Assembly: GCA_036897095.1 (NCBI GenBank)
Contig: JAYMSP010000166.1
Span: 1 to 64,000, forward strand
Source of the DNA: Plantago elongata
Lineage: Eukaryota; Streptophyta; Magnoliopsida; Lamiales; Plantaginaceae
DNA length: 64,000 nt
Direction of reading: 5' to 3'
The notes beneath the pieces were generated by a model that saw nothing but the letters and a program-made list of their open reading frames with translations, was not told the origin of the DNA and ran no database searches. The position numbers and the translations under genes are program-made. Shown piece by piece: positions 1 through 12,061 of this stretch; position 1 is the first letter of the stretch; every line of letters starts with the position of its first letter.

Positions 1-1087
1 GGGGGGGTGTTTCGGCCACGGGAGAGAAAAAAGACGACTAGGAAGAAAGGAGGACAACTTGGCTTCAAAACGTGGAGGAATTTGTGGTTCAAAGTTGAAC
101 ACAGTTTATTGGTCAAAGTCAAAATGTTAACTTTGTAAAATAATGAATTATAGAGGTATAATTTATTTGAGGATAAATTTAGGTGTGTCGTAATTTATTT
201 GAACTATTACATGTTTTAGCTAAAAATCTGCTTCGACTTGTTATTTTAATTGGTTGGTAAATTTTATATATTCTTTTTCCATATTCAAACCTGAGATCTT
301 TACAAAAAAAATCGAGCTTGAGTTCAATATGATGCTCGTTTATGTAGCAAGTCAAGATCTGACTAGTCAACATTAAAGTAAACTTGAGCTCCATTCGATT
401 TATATGATACTAGGCTTGTTCACTGAACATCTCTACTACATTGGCTCACAACTTATCAAATTCAAATTGAGATTCTCACATATCCAATTAAACATAAGTC
501 TGAAAATCGAAATAAAATAAAGTTCAGTTGTTCGGTATTTATTCAGTATTTATGCATTTTCCAAAATGATAAAATATAATAAGTGCGTATTTATGCAATA
601 ACCTAATAAAACTTCATTAACACAAGTTAATGCACCTACCATAACACGAAAACAACACCATCCACCATAGTAAAAGCATTTCAAAAGCTCCTCCCTCGCA
701 AAACGCTACTCATAACGTTCGAAACAACTTACCGTCCGCGTGTTATTGATAGATACTAATCGCGTGTCGTCCTTCCCGTAACTAAATAAATCAAAATGGA
801 TGCTCCTCCTCACACCATTAATCCATATCCAAATCACCAGACCTCACCAAAAGAGGTAGCTACAGAGTGTTGTTCCTTCCTTCCTTAATTTAGCTGGACT
901 GTAATGATTCCTAATTATGGATACAAACAGAAACAAATGTACTTTCCTTAACAACCTACGTGAGAGAAGTCCCATGAAAAAGCAAAAGCTTCTTATTACC
1001 TTCACATAGCTCCAAACTTGATAATTATCATATTCAAAAAACCTATTTTTCATTTTAAGAAAAAAGCATATTATTTTGCTTTTCCCA
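1..1087. other. Upstream region of the ICE1-like gene, no gene seen
   Basis: AT-rich DNA with no convincing coding region; the short open frames here show no family resemblance and no usable splice sites. The first ~50 bases are G-rich. Around 290-440 there are GAGCTT/GAGCTC-containing stretches that look like worn copies of a dispersed repeat (see findings). The last few hundred bases presumably hold the distal promoter of the bHLH gene. Confidence 0.5.
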
Positions 1088-1091
1088 ATAT

Positions 1092-1107
1092 GTATATATA
1101 TATATAT
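1092..1107 (+). promoter_or_regulatory. TATA-like (TA)n tract, probable core promoter of the ICE1-like gene
   Basis: A run of alternating T and A sits about 280 bases before the start codon, upstream of the pyrimidine-rich leader. The position fits a plant TATA box with a leader of about 250 bases. This is inferred from position and composition only; no transcription start is visible. Confidence 0.4.
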
Positions 1108-1189
1108 GTGACAGAGCAGATAGAGTAACCAGAGAGCAGCAAGCAAGCAAGCAAACCATTCAGTCTTGAAAACTCAACATTTCAAAACC

Positions 1190-1239
1190 ACTCTCTTTCT
1201 TTTCTCTTCTCTTCTTCTTTCTTTCTTTCTTTCTTTCTG
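1190..1239 (+). repeat. CT-rich / (CTTT)n microsatellite in the 5' leader
   Basis: A pyrimidine-only stretch ending in about six CTTT units lies in the presumed 5' leader of the bHLH gene. Y-patches like this are common in plant core promoters and leaders, and the tetranucleotide run is likely length-polymorphic. Confidence 0.7.
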
Positions 1240-1379
1240 ATAATACTCAAAGAAAAGCAAAAAAAAATCCAGTCTTTTCCCTTTTCACCTCTTCTTCTCC
1301 ATAAATCTTCACTTTCAGTTGCTGTGTTTACCAGAAACTCATAAAACCCACAAGTTTGTTTCTCCCAATTGAACCAAAA

Positions 1380-4336
1380 ATGCTGTCAAGAGTGAATAGC
1401 ATGGTTTGGATGGATGGGAACAAGGGAGAAGAAGAAGAGCCTTCTTGGAGCCATCAAAACAACAAAGAAGAGATGGAAATGGGGTCAATTTCGACATTTA
1501 AGTCGATGCTGGAAGCTGAAGGAGATGATTGGTACATGACAAATCCCAACTCCGGCGGTGGGGCCACCATGCATGGCCACCAAGACATCACCTTTTCACC
1601 CACCTTTGGTGATAACACCAACAATAACAACCAGTTGCTTCTGCAACCAGTGGATTCTACAGCATCTTGTTCACCCACATCAGCTTCTGTTTTCAGTAGC
1701 CACCCATCTCAGGTGAACTATTTTATGCAGCAGCACCACCAACCAAAGTCATTCATTACTCCTATTTCTGAGTCCACTTTTGATTTGGGATGTCATGGTG
1801 TTGGTGGTAGTGGTACTGGTGGTAGTGGTGGTTATCTAGAGAGTGCCTTTACTAGTTTTGCCGATATTGGGGCTCAATCTCATTTGGGTGGTTCTGGTAG
1901 TGGTGGTATCAATTTGACACCTAGTAGTACTATTCAGTTTGGTAATAATAACAATGGTAATAGTGCTAGTTTGATTCAATTGCCTCAAGGGAGTAGTGGA
2001 TTTGGTGCAGCATTTGGTTTTGGGGAGACTAGTTCAGGTGCAATGCAGGGGAATGCTAATGCTAATGCTAATAATACTAGTACTACTTCTTTGTTGTTCA
2101 ATAGGTCGTCTAATAAGATACTTAAGCCGCTAGATAATTACGCGTCGACTGGTTCGCAGCCGACTCTGTTTCAGAAGAGGGCTGCACTTAGGAAGAATGC
2201 TGGTGGGAGTAGTTTAGGCTCTTTGAACTTAGGGGGTGGGAATGTTAGTCCTTTTAGGCTGAAATCGCCGACGAGTGCGAATAACGAGCGATTGTTTGAG
2301 GGTATTGGTGATAGGAAGAGGAAGAGTAGTAGTGGAGATGATGTTGAGGATTTGAGCATTGATGGGTCGAATTTGAACTATGACTCGGATGAGCAGTTCT
2401 TGGAGAATGCTGGTAAGATGGAGGAGGGTGGTGTGAAGAATGGTGGGAATGGATCCAATACGAATAGCGCGGTTACAGGTGGAGATCTGAAAGGGAAGAA
2501 GAAAGGGCTGCCGGCGAAGAACTTGATGGCCGAGAGGAGGAGGAGGAAGAAGCTGAATGATAGGCTGTACATGCTGAGGTCTGTTGTGCCAAAGATCAGT
2601 AAGGTATAACATTCTATAGTTTGTATTTCCCGTGAATTTTTCGAGATGGTTCATTTTTACATGTTTTAGCCATGGAGATCGTTTCCAATTCATTAGCCGT
2701 TTCACGTTCATTGAGCTTTTTGTGATCTTACTAGTATTTGATTTTGTTTGTTCTTTAGTGATTTTGAGTTTTCAACGTCATGTTGTTTGAGCATTTACTA
2801 CTAAATGTGATTGTTTGATTGGCATATTTAGTTTGAGAGGTATGTCTATTAAAGTTGTATGATAGCAATAAATATACTCACATGTAATCTATGAATTGAT
2901 TTTCAAATATTACATCTTGCATTTAGGACCACATACATGAAATGAGATATGGTTATTTATTGACCAGTAAACACTTAAGAATTTATTTCATAGCTGACAT
3001 GCTGAATGGGATTGATATGTTGTTGGTTTAATTCAGTTCAAATTTTTAAGCAGTAAAATTTGATTTGGCCTCCTCTATAGTTTTGTGACTTTATTTCCTC
3101 CTAACCAACAACAAGGTCCCATCTCTATCGGCTATGTTCATCTAAGATCTAACCTTGTCCTTTTATTTTCTGGTTTTCCTATTTCTTCCTTAACCAGCTT
3201 GGTTGTCTGCATGTGTACGACACTCCCGTGCTTTTTACATGGATATAAAGAACATAAAAAACAATATTACTCCTGAATTCTGACTAAAATGTTTGACTAA
3301 GCTTCATTGTTGATTCAAATGTTTCGGGCTTTAGATTATAAACGCAAAACGGTGTATCAAGGTTACCTATAAACTGATGCTTGAATTGTATTTAAAACCT
3401 CAATGCATGCTACGATATTGTTGCCTGTTTGGTCTTATTCATATCTCAGGGACTGCAGGGGGTTCGCACGCACCCTGAACGTGACCAATTAGTGTGGAGA
3501 AATAAGCAATTTAAAAAAGAAAATTATGCGCACTTTTTCGTTGTTCCTTCAGACTTATGCATGATGCTTTTATTTTCAGATGGACAGAGCTTCAATACTG
3601 GGCGATGCCATTGAATACTTGAAGGAACTCCTTCAAAAGATCAATGACCTCCACAACGAGCTGGAGTCTATCCCAAGTAGCTCTTCACTGACACCAACTA
3701 CAGGGCTCTACCCATTGACACCCACCACTCCTGGACTATCCAACCGGATCAAAGAAGAGCTATGCCCCAGTGCATTTGCAAGCCCATTATCCAGCCCTAC
3801 TGGACAACCTGCTAGGGTATGACAATCTTATATTTGTTGATGCAAGCAAAATTTATGTTGCTTATCCGATATTAATTTTAACAATGACATGGTGTAATCA
3901 TCAACAGGTTGAGGTGAGGCTACGTGAAGGGAGGGCTGTGAACATCCACATGTTCTGCGGACGTAGGCCAGGCCTTCTACTCTCCACCATGAGAGCAATG
4001 GACAACCTGGGCTTGGATGTGCAACAAGCCGTGATTAGCTGCTTCAACGGTTTTGCCTTAGATGTCTTTCGGGCTGAGGTAACCACATTGACCTTTATAG
4101 CAACTCGACTTGGCATGTATAAAATGTGGTGTGACACTCCTTTAAGGCTTAACTGAGTGAACATGATAATCGCATAATATCTGCATATGTTGTGTTTGCA
4201 AATTGCACTTGTTTTAATATAGTCAGTAACTGAACTTGTTTGATTTACGCAGCAATGCAGAGAGGGCCAGGAGCTAAATCCGGAGCAAATTAAGGCTGTG
4301 CTCCTGGATTCAGCTGGATATCATGGAATGGTGTGA
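1380..4336 (+). CDS. ICE1: ICE1/SCREAM-type bHLH transcription factor
   Basis: MYC-like bHLH activator. Family members drive CBF cold-response genes and pair with SPCH/MUTE/FAMA in stomatal development; the protein is nuclear. Coding exons: 1380-2603, 3580-3816, 3908-4078 and 4253-4336, all phase 0, giving 571 residues (Arabidopsis ICE1 is 494). The start is the ATG opening [13 protein letters not shown]; there is no ATG in the eight in-frame codons before it. The N-terminal half is low complexity, rich in Gly/Ser/Asn (about residues 140-245). The KRAAM docking motif appears as KRAAL at 266-270, in context [12 protein letters not shown]. The basic region [13 protein letters not shown] starts near 379, the helix-loop-helix continues into exon 2, and the C-terminal ACT-like domain fills exons 3-4 (from 488, [18 protein letters not shown]). 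The four-exon plan matches ICE1/SCRM2. It could be the SCRM2 paralogue; ICE1 group is certain. Confidence 0.96.
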
Positions 4337-5808
4337 GTTTGATGGATGGATGGATGATCACAACTAGAACTTGTCTCGAACAAGTTTTGTCATCTTTGTG
4401 TGGTTTATGTTTTAGTTTTCCCTGTTGGTATTTATGTTTAAGGAGTTGCTGTCAAGCATTAGACTTGCAAGAATTGGTTTTTCTAGTATCTCGGATGATT
4501 ATCAAACTTGTAGAATTTTGCTCTTGCTCCAAGTATTTATCTGTCTGCTAAATTTAAAGAATTATCCTTTTGTTCAGCACCAACATGTTAACACTGCGTA
4601 GTCCAAACACTTCTCTAGTTCTCTGTTAAAATTAACTTGTAATATAAGAGAATCATATCGAGTAAAAAAGAAGATCAGATCCAAGATAGTGTCTACCTAG
4701 CAAGAACACTTGTCCAAGATGAAGGCCCAGGAGAATAGGGAAAGCTCCTATAAATACCCCGTGGAGTCGCGTGGTACCATTTGCAAATGGATCAAGTTAT
4801 TTCCAAGCAATTCGTCAAGTTGAGTATGGAATTCCATGATAAAAAATGAATTCGGCATCAGCAAACAAGATGTTCACAAGTTTAAATTTATATTGAACTC
4901 ATGATATACTTGTAAACATAAACATGAGCTCGATAAATTCGATATCAACTCAAATCAGCTAGTTAATGCATATTGTATTGAATTTGATACCCCAACTGGG
5001 CCATTTATGAAACATAGCTGTGTCAGAATAGTTCGATTTAATTCAGACTGGACTGAGATTATTAGTAGTTGAGTTTAGGTTTTGTTTGTTATGATTTTTT
5101 TGCATGGCTCGATATTTCCACTTTCCAGTGTCTTTGTCGAATCTTGCAACATAAAAGTGCTACAACAGAGTTGAATAATTGATGCAATAGCTAATAAGGT
5201 CAAGGGGAAATTACATATCACCTCAAAATCTAATCAGCAAATTATATGTGAGGGTTAAGTGAGCCAAATGATACATGGCATAGCATTCATTTCATTATCT
5301 AACGTCAAATTAATTGCCCCTGTTGGGTACACAGCATCTGGGAAAATATCCTGAAACACTCCACAAACGGCTAGACATTGACGCTGACTTCTGATTGCAA
5401 TCTTTGCAGTGGTCCGTCCACCTTTCAACCGCAACAAAAACACTTGGAAAAAAACCGAGATCCATCAACTGAATAAACGGAGATAATCATATCGAAAAAT
5501 GAACTTGTTACCGAGGCATAGCCTTTCATATCAATGAGCTCATAACTTGCAGACTTGTGAAATGTCGCAGGTTGGACGTGGCGGGCAGTTATTTACACAA
5601 TATATGAACAGTCAGATGGTGTCCGGGGGCAAATAATACATGGCACCATGTTGGCCAACGAAATATGCTCAAATATTAGAGGCTATAAACTGGAAGTGTC
5701 TCCTAACATCCAGAAGCTGAAGGAACTTCACCTCCTCTCACAATTCAAAATACCCGAGTTTGGCTATGTACAGTCCTGCCTTGCCTATATTACACATACC
5801 TGGGAGAG
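4337..5808. other. Convergent 3' region between the ICE1-like and ARF2-like genes
   Basis: Holds the 3' UTRs of the two convergent genes and AT-rich spacer. Short open frames, including a 62-codon one at 5255-5443 (-), show no family resemblance. Around 4860-4960 there are degenerate GAGCTC-type repeat traces. No further gene seen. Confidence 0.55.
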
Positions 5809-8800
5809 CTAGCAACAATCATCCGGCACTGATGAAGTTACAAGTAAATCATTTGCATTCTTGGAATCCAGGCCTTCTTCTGCAACTGATGAGATTACTT
5901 CTCCTTTTGAACTACTGGTTCCCTGACTCATACGTTGAACCTCTTCTTTTGTCAGAATTAAAATCTTGTGGACCATGGCACAGAATTCTCTGCTTAAGAA
6001 AGGAATCATGATGAGCAAGCAACATAACTAAATTGGAATGATGTTTAAGCAAGGGCGAAAAACAGGTTTAAAACTTCAAAACGTATATATTAAAAAGTTG
6101 AAGACAATCTTACTCCCACGGATCATCACCAACAAGCATCTTATCGTTCTCCTCGTCCATATAAACTAGAAGCCAATTCTTGTTCCTTGCCTTGAGTTCA
6201 CCATTAAATTCAAAGATACTATCTAATTCACCAAACAATTCGTCGTAGTTGCTAAATTTCGCAAGATCGACAGACCTACCAAGAGCTGAGCCCTGCTTAT
6301 GAACCTAAATATACGAGCCTTTATTAGAAAGAATAATTTAATGGTAGTCAGTGCAGATTAGAGAAAAGTGTTACATTATTACCTTTGTGCAACTCCGTGT
6401 TGAAACAGATCCTTTGCTTTCTTTGTCTCTAGTTGTTGGGTGGAGAATTTTCATTTGCATAGCCTGATCTCTTGTAGCAATAGGATCGCCCAATGCCTTT
6501 AAGCCCTTCAATTGATCACATCTTTGCTCCAATGATGCATCGTCACTTACAATAGGAATACCAAAGAGCTTGTAATCACTTTCTTGTGGTTTTACAACAT
6601 CATTGTGTTGCGCAAACAGAGACTTTGACATCAGCTCTCTTGACTGTGTAGGGGTGTTTTGGAAGTGTGGCGACGTGGGAGGAGGCATCAACCAAGTGGA
6701 TTGCGGATTTTCACCTCTGGGGTCATTAGACAAAGAAAATTTACTTGAGGCACCAAATTTAACCTCCCTGCATGTATCATATGTATTGGCACCTCGACCA
6801 GGCATAGTCAACCTCGAATCCATCAGATTAAGTGAAAGATCAGTTGGTATTATGGAGCAGTTCTTCTCGAAACTAATTTCTGCCCCATGCTCAGTTTGAC
6901 ATCCCTTTAAATTTGATTGCTCTCTACAGCTATCACCGACAGAATTAACTTGTGAACCAAAACCTGATAAAAGATCTGTGAATGTCAGCTGAGGCCTTTG
7001 CGAAGGTGACTGCTTATCTGAAATGTATCGTCTTGAAGGGGTCAAAGCATCATTATTCACATCATCTAGTGATGGATTCCACAATAATCGCTTCTCAGAA
7101 GAGTCTAACTCATTGCTCCCCGCAAAAGTGCATCGAAATGTCGATATATCTTGATCTTGCAAAATCCTTGAGAACCGAATTGGAGATGATGGGTCTACTG
7201 ACATCTTAAAGGGACCTATGTATATTCATAAATTTTGAGTACTAATTGAACTTGGCAGGATAGAAGTAACAGAAATTTACTCAAGTGAAGTGCAGAAGCA
7301 ACATACCTTCCCTAGTGAGGACAGAAGAGTCGGGAGATGAAGGCAAAATACTTGATCTTGGCCTTTTTTGCCTGGTTACTGGAAGTGGATTTGTGGCAGG
7401 GGAAAGAGCAGGTTCAATATTCCATGGTGAAACTCTCTCTGGCCGAGCAATTGTTGAAGTTTCATCCCATCGCACCTTGAAGTAGCATTGATAGATAAAC
7501 TCTCAGAAATTGAATACATGAAAATGGTTTTGGGATGGTGTCATCACTTGGGAGTAAATCCTAGTCAAATGAAACTCAAGAGTCGATACCTTTAAGCATC
7601 TCCATTTCGAATGAGGCCACCTTTTCAGATCTGCATCTTCAGTACCCACAATGGTGCCGGTAAATCTGCAACATTATGAGAATTAAGGATAAAACACGTC
7701 AATAGGAATTACATGTTAACTGCGCCTATTGACTTGATGTCTAATTCTTCAGGATGTTAATGTGTTACTTACCGCTGCTCTGGAGATTCTTCACCTTCAA
7801 ATCGCATCTTAAATCTCATTCCAATTGAATAACTTTTTTTAACAGACTCCATGTACTGGTCATATGGAACAATAAATTCAGCCGGGCTGGTCCTGTGACA
7901 GTCAAACAAGAAACATAATTGCCACTCGCCCGTTAGCATCCTGAAGAGAAAATGGCAAACTAGTCCACAGAATATTAAAACTCGTCCATTCCCAGCAACC
8001 CAAGCATACCCACCTCACATCCACTACTTCAAAAATAAACACTGTCGTGGGCACTAGCCACAGAGAGGACTAACTCTCTACTATCTTTATCCCATCAAAT
8101 CAGTACTTTAACAGGGTAGGACTTCAGAATGAGGATGGAACATACATAAAAGTCCAGAAAAGACACCATGTCACCATTTACCTGGGTTTGTAGTATACTG
8201 AGAAAATGGTTTTCGTCTGAATTGCATGCCAAGCTGTTGCCAAAACACCAAGATGCATGCTGTGACTGGATATGACAGATGATGGAGCATTGTTCTGCTG
8301 CCTCATAGCACGCCTAACTCCGACACGTAGCTCGCCGTTCTCCCCTCTAAAAGTGTGAGACTTGTCAAAGGATTATTATGCATAAATAATGCAACAAAGT
8401 ATTTAAGACCGGCAACAAACCTCAGAAATATGAAGGCATCCCCAGCAACAAGCCTTTTTGAACTAACAAAGACACTCCAGCCACTCTGAAGGAGGTGCCT
8501 CCTTGGTTGACCTGAAAATAAAAACTTAATACGGGTCAAGACTCTTCCCATGAGCCTGGAACATCATCTCATAGATGAAGACACTGTATATGTGACCACT
8601 GCATGTGGTGGCCACATTCAACTTTCCCAGTTCCCATGACCTTTATATGGCTATCTTACACAGAACGTCAGTCAGACTTATAAGAAAATAAACAATCTTG
8701 AATGACTATTGCATTGGTTTCATAATATAGTTTTCTTCAATTCAAACACCCTAGCCCTCTATTTTATGATCATACAACCTGGAACAGTCTGTTGTGCTTG

Positions 8801-10627
8801 TTTCTGAAAGCCCATTACCCTTTGGTACCCAGCATTACATCAAAATGTCCAGGTGTCAGAAATATATACTACTGCAAATATTTTGTCAGTCTAACAATAA
8901 TATTACATGGATAAACAACTCTACACCTCTTACTGCTTGTAAAATAGTTGATGTTTTAGGCACTATTTGCATCATAATAAATTCCTACTACCAGTCACAA
9001 TTAAAGTTGAGACATGATTCACTTTCCTAAGTTTATTACCCAGGAATTGTAATTTCGTATATAAATTTCTTAAGCTTTTTACAGATGCAGCTTATGAGTA
9101 ATTTTTGGCCAGGCAGAGACCACAACAAAGTCAAGTGTGGACTTTCTGCAGGCAGGGGCGGGGAGAGTAATTTATAGCAGCGAACACGGGCATTTGTCTT
9201 CCCTTTAACCTGATAAAACTGAAGTTATAGCTGCAGAACTAATTGATCGTTGTATCGTACTCTCTGAGTATCACTTGTGCTCATGTAAACCTTTTTTTGA
9301 GTAATGAATTTATCTTACCGTTTCAAAGAATAAAATAACATAAGTGGTTCATAGCACAGAACAAAGTCATCAAATTATCTAGCAACTGTACCGCGAAAAA
9401 TATGCCTGAATCTCCATTCAGTTCCATGCAAATCTTTGGCAACTAGTTCCTGGGTGGGTGGTTGCCTTGACATGTCCTGCAAACAAGACAACCAAATTAT
9501 TAACACCATAATATGACCTCGATTTGAACTCAAAACTTCAAAAAGCTTCCGGCAGATCATCCTAACCAGTGGGGGAAGACATTCATCAGCATGCCGTCTG
9601 AGAACAGAGAACCCACCATGAGTGCTCGTATCTGACGCAGTAAGAGTTTTACAGAAAGAATGGACGCGAAAGTGCGGTGGAGGCTGTGACTGTGGTTCAG
9701 TCTTCACTGAATGCTCATCTTGCTGCAAAAAACACCTTCACTATCAGAAAGCCCCAAAATGATCTGAAAGAATTCTAACAAGGAGCCAAAAGTAGCGACA
9801 TGTATACTAGCCACAGCTTACATTAGGTTCGGGTATCAGAGTAACTTGCGCAAACACCTCGTCAGTATCCGGTTCAGCCTAATGTCACACAAAACACTCA
9901 ACATCAGTCAGTCAGTCAGTATGTACTAAAATAGGAATATAAAAGGTATCGAAAACACAATATACTTGAAGCACACAGAGCTCGCAGAGATAGTCACATA
10001 ACATAATGAATCCAATCGTGTCGAAAATGTTGAAAGTACCTTGAGATGGACATTAACTACTCGGCAAAGGATCTTAGGAGGAAGATCATACACAGGCATC
10101 TGTTGATCCGAACATTGACTAGTCGACGCCTCCACCTATTGAACCAGAAAACAAAAAAACTATAAACAATCTTACACCTAAAATATACACGAACTTGATG
10201 AAACAGTTAAACAAACTCTCCCCAACCCAAAATAAGCTTGTACTACGCCTATAACACTGAATCGAAAGCAAAACCATAAATTATAGAATTCAAACAAATC
10301 GACGCTACAGATGAATATTAGTAACAAAAAGTAAACGGAATTAGAAGTAAACCTGCTCAATGTGGCCCTGAGGAAAATAGAAGACGAGGTCGTGGTCACG
10401 AGGTACAGTAACGAGAGGACCGGCACAGGCCTTCCACAGCTCGGTGTACAAGGCCGTGTTAGCATCGACTGAAAAGGAGGAAAGACGAATTTAGCAGCTA
10501 AGTGTTGAGAAACTAGATAAATTGACAAATTACCTTTGAGGTGAGCAGAATTGGGAATTTCCGATGGGGTGGAATTGGAGTTGGAGTTGTTGAGAGTGGT
10601 GTCGCTGAAACCCCCATTGACAGACAT
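5809..10627 (-). CDS. ARF2: Auxin response factor, ARF2 type (repressor class)
   Basis: Nuclear B3 factor binding auxin response elements; ARF2-clade proteins mainly repress auxin-responsive genes. Fourteen exons in order of translation: 10534-10627, 10353-10468, 10040-10135, 9822-9878, 9567-9722, 9392-9476, 8421-8511, 8182-8346, 7773-7892, 7590-7665, 7307-7475, 6383-7215, 6114-6304, 5809-5989. Phases close to 636 residues. The dimerisation/B3 region includes [20 protein letters not shown] (from ~142) and the DNA-contact stretch [19 protein letters not shown]. An ARF ancillary domain follows (~260-345), then a Ser-rich middle with no long Gln run, and a PB1 domain (~509-595) with GRSVDLAKF and the acidic face [14 protein letters not shown]. 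Residue matches are closest to ARF2 ([22 protein letters not shown]), but the protein is some 200 residues shorter than Arabidopsis ARF2 (859). It could be a short ARF2 paralogue. Confidence 0.95.
7148..7168 (-). promoter_or_regulatory. Degenerate tasiR-ARF target site in the ARF2-like middle region
   Basis: The segment encoding RILQDQD sits where ARF2 homologues encode RVLQGQE, the known target of TAS3-derived tasiR-ARF. Set by eye against the tasiRNA as I recall it, the site has four mismatches (siRNA positions 1, 8, 18, 21) and two G:U pairs (13, 16). Position 8 lies in the part that matters most for slicing. The location is homologous; whether it still works is doubtful. Confidence 0.45.
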
Positions 10628-10628
10628 G

Positions 10629-10660
10629 GTTAGCTTAGCTTAGCTTAGGTTAGGTTAGGT
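10629..10660. repeat. Pentamer run (TTAGC)n-(TTAGG)n just upstream of the ARF2-like start
   Basis: Three TTAGC-like units followed by three TTAGG-like units on the + strand, directly upstream of the ATG (so in the 5' leader on the minus strand). The unit is five bases, not the plant telomere unit TTTAGGG, so this is an ordinary microsatellite and not telomeric DNA. Confidence 0.6.
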
Positions 10661-11345
10661 GGTGAGAGTGAGTGAGTCAGATCTCCTTGGTGGTGGTAAT
10701 AAATAAATAAATAAATTAGTGAACAAGGCAAGGGAGCAAAAATGGCATGTACAAGAGACAGGACAACACAAGTGGACGATGGAAATACGGAAAGTGGACT
10801 GGACAAGACGACCTTCCTCCTTTTCTTTTCTGCTTCCTACTTACTGCTGCTAATTACTATTACACTGAATAATACTCGCGTCCGCGTTAATAATAAAATA
10901 ATTTAATTTTACACGCTTTCTAAAAAATATATAATATGTGGTTAAAATTAAGTTTGAAATATAAAAATACTAAACTCAATAATATGTAATTAAAAATGAG
11001 TTGTATTGTGAAATTTATTTTTATAAATGAAAATTTTATTTTATTCTTGTGAGGTCTATAAAATATAAAATTATTTTAATTTTAACGAGATTAATTAAAG
11101 TAAATATGTAACTTTCTTCCTGGAATAGGGGAGGGGGACCTGGCTTTTTCACACACTAACGTCCCATTGAATTACATTTTGGCCATTGGATGTTAATCAT
11201 GAAGTCATGATCACATTTTTGTTAGAGTCCAAGATATTCTTACATTTAAGAGTCCTAAAAGTTTCCCCTAAATAGTAAAATTAAATAATTATATCTTTTT
11301 TTCGCAACTTCACTTTTGATCCGGATTCATTAAAATCGAGTTAAG
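10661..11345. other. ARF2-like promoter region and AT-rich spacer, no gene seen
   Basis: Up to about 10870 this should be the leader and proximal promoter of the minus-strand ARF gene. Beyond that the sequence is strongly AT-rich with no open frame of note. Confidence 0.5.
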
Positions 11346-11607
11346 TAAAAACTAGACAATAAAATGTAAAAACTAAATAATAGTGTAAATTTAATACCAT
11401 ATAATTAAAACTAGATAATTCCTTTTAGAAACTAGACAACATAATGTAAAAACTAGACAATATAATGTAAAAACTAAATAATTTAATGTAAAAGGTAGAC
11501 AATATAGATTACACCGAATGAAATTTATGTACAAGTAATAAAACTAGACAATATAATTACAAAACTAAACAATATGTTGTAAGAACTGGATAATACATAC
11601 TAGATAA
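11346..11607. repeat. Degenerate AT-rich minisatellite, unit about 21 bp
   Basis: About ten imperfect copies of a unit reading roughly AAACTAGACAATATAATGT follow each other, with variants such as AAACTAAATAAT and AAACTGGATAAT. Spacing is near 21 bases but irregular toward the end. No open frame. Confidence 0.7.
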
Positions 11608-12053
11608 TTGACGGTCCAACAAAAATGCATAACATAAAGATATAAACATAAAAAATTAGTTAAATAAAATTGATAAAAATTAAAATACATCTTATTTATA
11701 TTAAAAAATAACCATTTAAGAAAAACAATTAAAGTTCATTTGGCAACTATACAATTCCCATTCACAAGGTCATGTCCTTTGAATTATTCTAACAATCCTT
11801 GTAAGACATAACTGGTTTTTAATTTTTTGGGACTATGAAATTTGAGTTACCCTTTTAAATTAAAATTAATTTTTTTATATAAAATATTCAATTTCAATGG
11901 AAAGATGGTTACTCAAACGATATAATAAACTGGATCTTATTTTGAAGAAGGACTTAGCTTTGTATAGATACCTTAGGTATAGTATACATCAAGGGAAATT
12001 ATAGTCCAGTTTTGAACATGACCAGGTCTTTACTAACTTAACTGGTTTTAAAT
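11608..12053. other. AT-rich intergenic spacer
   Basis: No gene, repeat family or regulatory element that I can recognise. Confidence 0.5.
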
Positions 12054-12061
12054 TAAGTGGT

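Noticed and set aside
179-394. 71-codon minus-strand frame near the left edge
   Set aside because: Falls in worn dispersed-repeat sequence; no coding signal.
2229-2711. 160-codon open frame opposite the ICE1 exon
   Set aside because: Mirror frame of the low-complexity coding exon; no family resemblance, and it crosses the real exon-intron boundary.
10629-10660. TTAGG run as an interstitial telomere
   Set aside because: Unit length is five, only about six units, and the plant telomere unit TTTAGGG does not occur; it is a leader microsatellite.
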